Source: Acidobacteriota bacterium (GTDB lineage: Bacteria; Acidobacteriota; Terriglobia; Terriglobales; Acidobacteriaceae). Taken from it: 64,000 bases of DNA. Made by a program: the position numbers and the translations under genes. The stretch covers positions 1 to 64,000 of the forward strand of contig JAKAFB010000006.1 in the NCBI GenBank assembly GCA_021818105.1, written 5' to 3'. Shown here piece after piece: positions 47,728-55,215 of this stretch; positions within the stretch are counted from its first letter, which is position 1, and each line of letters starts with the position of its first letter. The notes below the pieces were generated by a model. It did no database searches. It was given only the letters and a program-made list of their open reading frames with translations, and was not told the DNA's origin.

Positions 47728-48356
47728 GCAGTTTTCCTTTGGCCGAAGCGGCTCTCAGTGCCGCTGAAGAGGCGGCGAATGTTCTGGTGGTGTTTGAGTA
47801 TGACGAGCAGGGCAACGATGATTTGCACGGCGATAAAAAAGGCGGGCCGGTCACCTTTGACGAGGAGCCAAGCAAAGAAGGGAAAGCTGGCTGAGCCGAG
47901 TATCGATGCGAGCGAAACATAGCGGCTTAGCGCAAGCACGATGAAGAAGACGGTGATGGCAGCCAGGGCCGCGGAAGGCGCGGCGACGAGGAAGACGCCG
48001 AAGCCTGTGGCAACGCCTTTGCCGCCGCGGAACCCGAGCCATACGGGCAGCATGTGTCCAAGAACGGCGAATAGGGCGGCGAGCGCCTCAAAGTTGCGCA
48101 CATGTGCAGTTGGCGCCATCTGCGTGGCGAAGATTGCGCCGAGCCAGACGGCGGCGCAGCCCTTGAGCATGTCCAGGAAGAAGGTTGCGGCGCCGAGACC
48201 CTTGGAACCGGAGCGGAGGACGTTGGTGGCCCCGATGTTGCCACTGCCGATGGAGCGGATGTCCTGCTTGCGGAAGACGCGGATGAGCAGGTAGCCAAAG
48301 GGAATGGACCCGAGCAGATAGGAGACGGCCGCGACCAGGAGACTTGCAAGGACCAT
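47724..48356 (-). CDS. plsY: Acyl-phosphate glycerol-3-phosphate acyltransferase
   Basis: A 210-residue integral membrane enzyme that transfers acyl from acyl phosphate to glycerol-3-phosphate. Three conserved motifs are visible: motif 1 GSGNIGATNVLRSGSKG, motif 2 GFRGGKGVATGFG, and motif 3 near the C-terminus (SLASILGSASFPFF region). GSIPFGYLL near the N-terminus is also characteristic. About five to seven hydrophobic helices. The ATG at 48356 fits the family. First gene of plsY-gpsA operon. Confidence 0.95.
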   Translation of the reverse strand: MVLASLLVAAVSYLLGSIPFGYLLIRVFRKQDIRSIGSGNIGATNVLRSGSKGLGAATFFLDMLKGCAAVWLGAIFATQMAPTAHVRNFEALAALFAVLGHMLPVWLGFRGGKGVATGFGVFLVAAPSAALAAITVFFIVLALSRYVSLASILGSASFPFFAWLLVKGDRPAFFIAVQIIVALLVILKHHQNIRRLFSGTESRFGQRKTA

Positions 48357-48420
48357 AACGAGTGAGAGTTTAGCAGGTGAGGCGGCGGGATGACGGTGCG
48401 CGAGGGTGGAGCGCGGCGGC

Positions 48421-49131
48421 TCAGTCGACCATGACTTCGCCGGGCAGGATGGGACGCGTGCGCGGGAGTGCGCCGGCGTAAGCGAAGAGGCTCATTCCGA
48501 GCAGGACACAACAGAAGATGGTGAGCTTGACGATGCTGGCGAGGCGAGTCTCCGGCAGTGTCTTCCAAAGGATGAGGAGAGTGGTTTGCGCGGCTGTGAC
48601 GGCCCAGACAGCGCCGTAGAAGTAGCGGCGCTCAATGCCCTCGTTGCGCGTGGACCGGCCGACGCGGGGGAGGTTTTCGAGCAGGCCGCACATGAGGATG
48701 GCAACAAGGATGGGGAAGTAGCCGTAATGATAGATCTGCTTGAGCTTCCAGACGCCCGAGTACGTGGCGTAGACGAGGCCGGCGAGGTTGAGCAGGGCGA
48801 AGTTGATGATGGCGTTCCAAGCGAAGGTGTAGCAGACCTTGCGGTAGAGCGGATTTGGGCGGTCCTCATCAAAGCGAAGGATGTAGGGGCGCGGCTCGAC
48901 GCCGGGCAACTGGGCGAAGAGGCCGGCGATGCCGGTGCCAATGAGCACGATGCAGAGCCATGCGAAGTTGGCGCGGCTGAAGCCGTGTGCAAAGAGGCTG
49001 AAGGTGAGCGGGCCGGGCGCGAGGAAGAAGACCCAGATCCAGATGGGCCAGTGAGCCAGGCGATAGAGACGCGTGTTACTCTGGCGAATTTTACGCTCGT
49101 GCGCGTACTCGACCCTGCCACTGTAAGCCAT
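48421..49131 (-). CDS. Multi-pass membrane protein of unknown function
   Basis: A 236-residue protein with about six hydrophobic helices (WPIWIWVFFLAPGPLTFSLF, FAWLCIVLIGTGIAGLF, YGYFPILVAILMCGLL, AVWAVTAAQTTLLILW, LTIFCCVLLGMSLFAY). The N-terminal ~25 residues are charged (HERKIRQSNTRLYRL). A loop with ILRFDEDRPNPLYRKVCYTF is notable but unassigned. The ATG at 49131 is preceded by no clear ribosome-binding site. It lies 64 bp upstream of plsY on the same strand, so it may belong to the same operon. No family assigned. Confidence 0.7.
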   Translation of the reverse strand: MAYSGRVEYAHERKIRQSNTRLYRLAHWPIWIWVFFLAPGPLTFSLFAHGFSRANFAWLCIVLIGTGIAGLFAQLPGVEPRPYILRFDEDRPNPLYRKVCYTFAWNAIINFALLNLAGLVYATYSGVWKLKQIYHYGYFPILVAILMCGLLENLPRVGRSTRNEGIERRYFYGAVWAVTAAQTTLLILWKTLPETRLASIVKLTIFCCVLLGMSLFAYAGALPRTRPILPGEVMVD

Positions 49132-49595
49132 CGGCGCAAGTGTTGCAGATGACGGAGAGCGGCGTCAAATGGCACGCACGGTGCGATGGGTGTTTCGCAG
49201 AGGCGCGAAATTTTCGGCAAGCGCTCTGTGGAAAACTGCAAATAAAAAAGGGGGGGTGGGGGTACCTACCCTATACCCTCAGCCCTCAACTTTGCGGTGC
49301 AGACGCAGGCTGGATTGGAACTATGTCCATTGTGCGATCAACGGGGGAAATAATCGGCAAAGCTGAAGGGAGAATTTTTTTGCGGCTTGAGCGGAGTGGG
49401 TTCCCATCCATGCGTATCGCTGCGCGGCCGCCCTGGATGGGTCACCATTTGGGTAGATGATTGGGACTTACCAGTCAACGCTTTTGACTGGGGAAAGAAG
49501 GCTGGGACGGAAGTCCACCCAAGTCTTGCTGGATGTAACTCATGTACCACAATCGTGTAGCAGCAGACTCTGTACATTGCGCGCGGTGCTGAGAC
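49132..49595. other. Gene-free region with G-tract and hairpins
   Basis: No supported gene. It contains a poly-G/poly-A element near 49244-49280 (aaaaaaggggggg, then gtgggggtacctaccctat) with a possible quadruplex-forming tract. Two hairpins follow: cccatcca (49403-49410) with tggatggg (49434-49441), and ccagtcaa (49471-49478) with ttgactgg (49484-49491), loop cgctt. The open frames here are short and without homology. A small RNA or a degenerate repeat element is possible but not shown. Confidence 0.45.
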
Positions 49596-49838
49596 TTACA
49601 CTCTTCGTGCCCTGTGCACTGCGGCCCAGAACAGAGAGGCCAGACAGGAAAAGAGGGCGGCGTTGAGGACTCCACCAATGGGCGACAGAGCCAGCCAGAC
49701 GATGAGGAACACCATCAAGGCCCAACCGATTGTGTGCTCGCGGTTCGCATAGCTTTCACTGATTGCCTTGCGAAACGCACGTCTCTGTGCTTCACGGACT
49801 TCAATCACTCTGGGGTCAAGGTGCTGCGTATCGGCCAT
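49596..49838 (-). CDS. Small membrane protein, function unknown
   Basis: An 80-residue protein (MADTQHLDPRVIEVREAQRR start) with a basic/acidic cytosolic N-terminus followed by two hydrophobic helices, at ~38-56 (GWALMVFLIVWLALSP) and ~58-75 (GVLNAALFSCLASLFWAAV). ATG at 49838 was taken over 49847. The front half may form an amphipathic helix. It sits alone with no close neighbours on the same strand. No family recognised; presence as a gene is likely from the composition and length. Confidence 0.55.
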   Translation of the reverse strand: MADTQHLDPRVIEVREAQRRAFRKAISESYANREHTIGWALMVFLIVWLALSPIGGVLNAALFSCLASLFWAAVHRARRV

Positions 49839-50099
49839 AGGAATCATGGTCCTCCAACTTCTGTTTTTTGTGGGTTGCCCAGAAACTGGATCAACTGTTT
49901 ATTACTGTTAACGAAACTATGGTTCATACTCAATCCGTCCTTCAGGGGATAGCTATGGCGGAAATGTAATTAAGAGAAACTAATCCATAAGTCTTCTTAC
50001 TTAGAGCTATCTTGTGCATTGCGCAGGATGCAGTGATGCCTGGATGTGGCCGCACAAAAAGCTATTGCAAACATCGTAAGCAGGCGTAGAATGTGCCGC

Positions 50100-50465
50100 A
50101 TGCTTTTGACCACAAACATTGAGAAGCTAAAGGCAGAGACAGCGGTGGTGACCTTTGCGGGCGCTATGACTCTGGGGACCTCGCTGAAGATGGCCGACGC
50201 GCAGGTGCAGTCCGCCATAGCAGAAGGAGTAACTAGCCTGGTGTTTGACCTGTCTGACGTGGATTATGTGGACAGCGCCGGTTTGGGGATGATTGTGTAC
50301 ACATACGGGACACTCAGCGAGAAGAAGGGCAATCTTCGGCTGTGCGGAGTTAGCGCACGTGTCATGGATTTGCTGAAGATGACAAAGACTGACACGTTCA
50401 TGACCATCGACGGTAGCCGTGCAGACAGTCTGACCGCGCTGATGAAGGGCACGGCGGAGGCGTAG
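50100..50465 (+). CDS. STAS-domain anti-sigma factor antagonist-like protein
   Basis: A 121-residue single STAS domain of the SpoIIAA/RsbV type, which in partner-switching systems binds an anti-sigma factor when unphosphorylated. The phosphorylatable Ser59 lies in YVDSAGLGMIVYTYG, and the N-terminus LTTNIEKLKAETAVVTFAGA is typical. ATG at 50100 places the fold at residue ~1; upstream frame has no pattern. No anti-sigma kinase (RsbW-like) gene or phosphatase is next to it, so its partner is elsewhere. Intact and probably active. Confidence 0.88.
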   Translation: MLLTTNIEKLKAETAVVTFAGAMTLGTSLKMADAQVQSAIAEGVTSLVFDLSDVDYVDSAGLGMIVYTYGTLSEKKGNLRLCGVSARVMDLLKMTKTDTFMTIDGSRADSLTALMKGTAEA

Positions 50466-50573
50466 GTTGCACTTTGGAATTAGCACCTTGCGCCCATGCG
50501 ATAGGCAGGACACGGACACAGAAATCCTGAAAAAATTTCATCTCTGGGATGACAGGGAAGAGCTTAGCGGCGG

Positions 50574-51938
50574 CTAGATGCCTTTAGGTTTGGCGGCGCG
50601 GATGCGGCGGATTTCTTCCATGCGCTGGGCGAGTTGTTTTTCGCGGCCTTCCTGTGTGGGGTGATAGTACGTGCGGCCCATGAGGGAATCGGGGAGGCAG
50701 TTCATGTCTGCAACGCGGCCTTCTTCGTCGTGGGCGTAGCGGTAGCCTTTGCCGTAGTCCAACTCCTTCATGAGGCGCGTGGGTGCGTTGCGGAGATGGA
50801 GAGGGACGGGCTCCTGGCGGGTGTGCTCGACCTCGTCGAGGACGGCGCCGTAGGCGGTGTAGACGGAGTTGGACTTGGGTGCGAGGCAAAGGTAGACGAC
50901 GGCTTCGGCGAGGGCGAGGTCGCCTTCGGGTGAGCCGAGGAACTCTATCGCTTGCTTGGCGGAGAGGCAGAGGTTGAGCGCCTCGGGAGCGGCGAGGCCG
51001 ATGTCTTCAACGGCCATGCGGACGACGCGGCGGGCGAGGTAGAGCGGGTCTTCTCCGGCGGCGAACATGCGGGCGAGCCAGTAGAGCGCGGCGTCGGGGT
51101 CGCTGTTGCGCACGCTTTTGTGGAGCGCGGAGATGAGGTTGTAGTGCTCCTCGCCGGACTTGTCATACATCAGGACGCGCTGCTGAACCGCATCCGCCGC
51201 AGTGGATTTGGAGATGTGATCGCCGTTGTTGAGAGCGAGCTGGGCGGCGACTTCTAGGGTGTTGTAGGCGTTGCGGCAGTCGCCGGAGGAGTAGGCGGCG
51301 ATGAGGGCGAGGGCATCGTCGTCGGCGGTGAGGTTGAGGGCGCCGAGGCCGCGGTCTTTGTCTTCGACGGCGCGGCGCAGGAGGGCGACGATGCGGTCTT
51401 CACTGAGAGGCTGGAGGACGTAGACGCGGCAGCGAGAGAGCAGCGAGGAGATGATCTCGAAGGATGGATTCTCTGTGGTGGCTCCGATGAGGCAGATGGT
51501 GCCGCGTTCAACGTAGGGGAGGAATGCATCCTGCTGGGCCTTGTTGAAGCGATGGATTTCATCGACAAAGAGGATGGTGCGGGCGTGCATTTCCGCAGCG
51601 CGCTCGGCGGCGGCCATGACCTGCTTGATCTCCTTGATGCCGCTGGTGACGGCTGAGAACTCAATGAAGTTGGCGTGGGTGGCCTCAGCAATGATTTTGG
51701 CGAGGGTGGTTTTGCCGACGCCGGGCGGGCCCCAGAAGATCATGGAACCGGGGTCATTGCGCTCGATCTGGACACGGAGTGGCTTGCCGGGCCCGAGGAG
51801 ATGATCCTGGCCGGAGTATTCGCTGAGGGTGCGGGGGCGCATGCGCTCGGCCAGCGGCGCCCCTGCTGCTGCCACTGCGTGGGGCAGGGTTTTGGAGGGG
51901 CTTGATTGGCCCGAAGGCATGTTGTCAAAGAGGCTCAT
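50574..51938 (-). CDS. rarA: Replication-associated recombination protein A (MgsA/RarA)
   Basis: A 454-residue AAA+ ATPase acting at stalled replication forks. Walker A is [14 protein letters not shown] near residue 69-82, Walker [15 protein letters not shown], sensor 1 [12 protein letters not shown], and an RFC-like C-terminal oligomerisation region with [15 protein letters not shown] and the C-terminal motif [19 protein letters not shown]. The N-terminus [21 protein letters not shown] is typical. It is coupled by ATGA with the methyltransferase gene upstream. Intact. Confidence 0.95.
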   Translation of the reverse strand: MSLFDNMPSGQSSPSKTLPHAVAAAGAPLAERMRPRTLSEYSGQDHLLGPGKPLRVQIERNDPGSMIFWGPPGVGKTTLAKIIAEATHANFIEFSAVTSGIKEIKQVMAAAERAAEMHARTILFVDEIHRFNKAQQDAFLPYVERGTICLIGATTENPSFEIISSLLSRCRVYVLQPLSEDRIVALLRRAVEDKDRGLGALNLTADDDALALIAAYSSGDCRNAYNTLEVAAQLALNNGDHISKSTAADAVQQRVLMYDKSGEEHYNLISALHKSVRNSDPDAALYWLARMFAAGEDPLYLARRVVRMAVEDIGLAAPEALNLCLSAKQAIEFLGSPEGDLALAEAVVYLCLAPKSNSVYTAYGAVLDEVEHTRQEPVPLHLRNAPTRLMKELDYGKGYRYAHDEEGRVADMNCLPDSLMGRTYYHPTQEGREKQLAQRMEEIRRIRAAKPKGI

Positions 51939-52738
51939 AGGCGGGCCTTTCGCTGGCAGGAGGCCTCGTAGAGAAGGATGGAGGCGGCGACGGAGGCGTT
52001 GAGGCTCTCAACGGGGCCTGGGCAAGGGATGGTGATGGCGGAGTCGGCGAGGGTGGCTATCTCAGAGGGTACACCGTTGCCTTCGTTGCCGATGATGATG
52101 GCGACGGGGGCGTGGAGGTGCGCGAGATTGGCGAACTGGGCGCCGTGGACGGCGGTAGTGAGGACGCGGATGCCTGCCTGACGAAGACGGAGGAAGCACT
52201 CGTCGGCGGAGGCGGTAAGGAGCGGCAGGCGGAAGAGGCTGCCGGCGGAGGCGCGGACGGCCTTAGGGTTCCAGGGGCTGACGGTGCCGGGGAGGCAGAC
52301 GACGCCGTGGGCGGCGAAGGCCTCAGCGGAGCGCAAGATGGTGCCGAGATTGCCGGGGTCCTGCAGGCCGGCAAGGATAACGAGAAGGGTGGGGGTGGCG
52401 CGAGACGTGTCGAGGAGAAGGGGCCAGTCCCAGTGGGGAGGCTGGAGGAGGGCGGCGATGGGCTGAGGTGCCTCCGTGGTGAGGGCGGAGGCGAGAAGCG
52501 TGCGGGGCATGAGGAGGATTTCGGTCTCGGGCGGTAGCTGGAAATCGTCGAGGAGATGCCGGGCGTCGTCGGCGGCGAAGACGCAGTGGATGAGCAGGCC
52601 CGCGCGGAGGGCTTCATGGAGCAGGTTTGGGCCCTCGATGCCGGCGAGACCGCGAGGATCACGGCCGGGCATGGAAAGGGCGCGTCGCAACTGCTTGAGG
52701 CGCTCGTTGTGCTTACTCTGTACAATGTGAACAGGCAT
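51935..52738 (-). CDS. SpoU/TrmH-family RNA 2'-O-methyltransferase
   Basis: A 267-residue SPOUT methyltransferase. The substrate-binding N-terminus (IVQSKHNERLKQLRRALSMP, residues ~4-23; GIEGPNLLHEALRAGLL) precedes the trefoil-knot SAM domain: motif 1 LQDPGNLGTILRSAEAFAAH, motif 2 IIIGNEGNGVPSEI, motif 3 VESLNASVAASILLYEASCQ. It methylates ribose in rRNA or tRNA; which RNA cannot be told (RlmB/TrmH-like). The start at 52738 matches the family start, and the frame upstream is open without homology. Its stop overlaps the rarA start. Confidence 0.9.
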   Translation of the reverse strand: MPVHIVQSKHNERLKQLRRALSMPGRDPRGLAGIEGPNLLHEALRAGLLIHCVFAADDARHLLDDFQLPPETEILLMPRTLLASALTTEAPQPIAALLQPPHWDWPLLLDTSRATPTLLVILAGLQDPGNLGTILRSAEAFAAHGVVCLPGTVSPWNPKAVRASAGSLFRLPLLTASADECFLRLRQAGIRVLTTAVHGAQFANLAHLHAPVAIIIGNEGNGVPSEIATLADSAITIPCPGPVESLNASVAASILLYEASCQRKARL

Positions 52739-52934
52739 CTGATTGAGTTGTTTGCATCTCCAAGGCGATTCTAAGCCGTTTTGCAGCCGTGAGCTGTGAA
52801 CTTGCAGCGCTGCGGGTGCTGTGGTAACGTCCGGCTTTGTGGCGTTTGCTCCATGCGGTGTGCCAGCAGCGGCTTGCGGATAAGGGAGACGCCGAGGAAG
52901 TTGCAAACGCTCGAGGGAACCGAGGTAGACCTGC

Positions 52935-53579
52935 TTGTCGGCGGAAATTTTGCGCGTTCATCCCGACGAACCACAACCTGACCGGATTGATTACATTGTG
53001 TCCTGTCTGCAGAAGGGGGATGTTGTTGCCCTACCTACGGACACGTTTTATGGGCTTGCAGTGGACCCGGTGAACCTGCAAGCGGTGGAGCGGATTTACC
53101 AGATCAAGAGCCGGCAGAAGCACAAGCCATTGTCGCTGTTGATTGCCTCATTGGCTCAGGTGTATGAGCTGGCGCGGGATACGGACTCGATGCTGGACCG
53201 GCTGGCGGACAAGTTCTGGCCGGGGCCTCTGACGCTAATTGTGCGGGCGGGGACAAAGCTGCCGCTGCGCTCGACGGCGAATACGGGAAACGTTGCTCTG
53301 CGCGTGCCGGATGCGGCGATTCCGCGGGCGGTGGTGGAGAAGCTGGGGCTGCCGATTACGGCGACGTCGGCAAATCTGCAGGGGGCCTCGGAGTGTACGC
53401 ATGCCGCGTGCGTGCGTGACCAGATTGGCGACCGGATTCCGCTGATCGTGGACGGCGGGCCGACGGGTCGGTCGCTGCCGACGACGATTGTGGACCTATC
53501 TCTGGGTCCGGGGCGATGGGAGATTCTTCGCGAGGGCGCGATCCCAACGCACGAAATCGTGATGGTGCTGCAGCGCTGA
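52935..53579 (+). CDS. L-threonylcarbamoyladenylate synthase (Sua5/YrdC-like)
   Basis: A 214-residue enzyme that makes threonylcarbamoyl-AMP for the t6A modification of tRNA. Key elements are GDVVALPTDTFYGLAVDPVN (~28-47), YQIKSRQKHKPLSLLIASL, KFWPGPLTLIVRAGTKLP and GLPITATSANLQGA. The C-terminal Sua5 domain is absent, which fits the single-domain form. The start is TTG at 52935 with GAGGT eight bases upstream. Followed by the YdcF-like gene with a 9-bp gap, same strand. Confidence 0.92.
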   Translation: MSAEILRVHPDEPQPDRIDYIVSCLQKGDVVALPTDTFYGLAVDPVNLQAVERIYQIKSRQKHKPLSLLIASLAQVYELARDTDSMLDRLADKFWPGPLTLIVRAGTKLPLRSTANTGNVALRVPDAAIPRAVVEKLGLPITATSANLQGASECTHAACVRDQIGDRIPLIVDGGPTGRSLPTTIVDLSLGPGRWEILREGAIPTHEIVMVLQR

Positions 53580-53588
53580 GATGTGCGC

Positions 53589-54209
53589 ATGAACAAGAAA
53601 TTCAGCCCGGAACCAGGGAGGGGGAAGCTGCGCTTTTTCCTCGCAGTGGTGTTTCTGCTTTTGGCGGGAACATTGGGCTGGTCATGCTGGGTGTATGTGC
53701 AGATTGAGCACTATGCGAAGCAGGACCAGGCAGCTCCGGCGGACGCGATCGCTGTGTTTGGTGCGGCGGAGTATGCAGGGCATCCCTCGCCGGTGTACAG
53801 GGCACGGCTGGACCATGCGGAGATGCTCTATGAGCATGGGATTGCACCGCTGATGATTACGCTGGGAGGGGATGGCGGCGACCATTACTCCGAGGGCGGG
53901 GTGGGGCGGCAGTATCTGATGGGCGAGGGCGTGCCGGAGCAAGCGATTATTGCCGAGACACACAGCGAGGATACGGTGGAGTCAGCACGGCGGGTTGCAG
54001 CGATTGCGCGGGCGAACGGGCTGCGGCGCATTGTGGTGGTGAGCGATGGGACGCACATGTTTCGCATCCACGAGATTTGCGCGGCGAACGGGCTGAACGT
54101 GCTGACGTCACCACGGCCGCGAGTGCCCGTGGAGAGCAATCCATCTGCGCTGGGGCCTATTCTGCACGAGATCCTAAGCTACACGGCGTGGAGGCTGCAC
54201 CTGGAATAG
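53589..54209 (+). CDS. YdcF-like DUF218 membrane-anchored protein
   Basis: A 206-residue protein with one N-terminal hydrophobic anchor (~17-38, FFLAVVFLLLAGTLGWSCWV) and a DUF218 (ElyC/SanA/YdcF) domain in the periplasm or membrane face: ADAIAVFGAAEYAGHPSPVY, RLDHAEMLYEHGIAPLMITL, THSEDTVESARRVAAIARAN, IVVVSDGTHMFR. DUF218 proteins are associated with envelope polysaccharide and vancomycin tolerance in other bacteria; the reaction is unknown. ATG at 53589 is chosen over the nearby GTG at 53583. Confidence 0.85.
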   Translation: MNKKFSPEPGRGKLRFFLAVVFLLLAGTLGWSCWVYVQIEHYAKQDQAAPADAIAVFGAAEYAGHPSPVYRARLDHAEMLYEHGIAPLMITLGGDGGDHYSEGGVGRQYLMGEGVPEQAIIAETHSEDTVESARRVAAIARANGLRRIVVVSDGTHMFRIHEICAANGLNVLTSPRPRVPVESNPSALGPILHEILSYTAWRLHLE

Positions 54210-54220
54210 CTGGAGCGGTC

Positions 54221-55111
54221 TCAGGCGTTACGTGTGTACGCGAGGAGCGCGAGCAGGACAAGCGCAAAGGCGGAAGCAGCGACGGTGGAGAGGAAGTTGA
54301 CTGCGTCGTTGTTGAGCCAGCCGGGACGCTCGAGGGTTGCGCCGAGCAGACTATCGAAGAACAATCCAAAAATTGCGCCGGACCAACTGACGGCGAACAT
54401 GATGAGCCCGCCATGGAGCGTGGCGGCTCCTGTGGCGGCGATGAGGGCGGCAGCGCAGATGCCGGCGGTGGTGCCGCCGAGGCTGATGGCTCCGTCGGTG
54501 CCGGGTGCGACGGGGCGGAGGGTGGTGAGCAGGCGGGGCTGGGCGCTGAGCAACTGACCGAGTTCGGAGGAGACGGTGTCAGCGGCAGCCTCAGCGAGCG
54601 CGGCGAGGCCGACTGTGAGGGGGAGCATGGGCGCTTGGGCCGCGTCCGGAAGCCAGCCTGAAGTGGAGAGCAGGGACTGTGCGGCCTCACTGGAGGCCAG
54701 GGCGGCGAAGCCGAGATTGGAAGCGACCTGTGCGGCGGTGCGGCCGCTGCGGTCTTCCGCAGTACCGAGTTGCTGCTTGCGCTGACGGCCTGCGCTTGTG
54801 GATAGGGCAGTGAGGACCATGAGCACAAGTACAGGGATGAGGGCGGTTCGCCAAGGCAGGTAGGGGAGGGTTGCTGTGGAGAACATGAGGCTGGCGGTGA
54901 TGACGGCGCCGGTGGCGGCCGCGGCGAGCGTGGCGGAGCGCAGCTTGAAGGCGACGAGGCCGAGAACGGCGCTGATGCCGAGGGTCCAGAGCGCGACGGG
55001 CGCGTCGGCGTAGGCCCACCAGTGGGTTTGCAGGACGACGCCTGCGGCCACGTAGGGGACGACGAGCAGAAGCACGAGCTTGGACTGCCAGAAGAGCTGA
55101 TTGCGGGCCAC
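54221..55111 (-). CDS. DUF92 family membrane protein
   Basis: A 296-residue integral membrane protein of the DUF92 family (TIGR00297), with about eight hydrophobic segments. Family signatures include RTAAQVASNLGFAALAS, LAALAEAAADTVSSELGQLL and LRPVAPGTDGAISLGGTTAG. A plant homologue phosphorylates phytyl phosphate in tocopherol synthesis, and a prenyl-phosphate kinase role is possible in bacteria, but no activity has been shown here. ATG at 55111 fits the family start. It is convergent with the YdcF gene and divergent from the GH31 gene. Confidence 0.85.
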   Translation of the reverse strand: MARNQLFWQSKLVLLLVVPYVAAGVVLQTHWWAYADAPVALWTLGISAVLGLVAFKLRSATLAAAATGAVITASLMFSTATLPYLPWRTALIPVLVLMVLTALSTSAGRQRKQQLGTAEDRSGRTAAQVASNLGFAALASSEAAQSLLSTSGWLPDAAQAPMLPLTVGLAALAEAAADTVSSELGQLLSAQPRLLTTLRPVAPGTDGAISLGGTTAGICAAALIAATGAATLHGGLIMFAVSWSGAIFGLFFDSLLGATLERPGWLNNDAVNFLSTVAASAFALVLLALLAYTRNA

Positions 55112-55215
55112 GCATTCATCGTACAGTGCCTGCGGGTGGTGCGGCTGTTCCTGCTCTAGTGAATCGGTTTACACTCAAGTGCGCGACGCTTTGCCGCGTG
55201 GGCAAGGGGTGAACG

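Noticed and set aside
49338-49577. 79-residue minus-strand frame in the gene-free region
   Set aside because: No start signal, family feature or neighbour supports it; it spans two hairpins.
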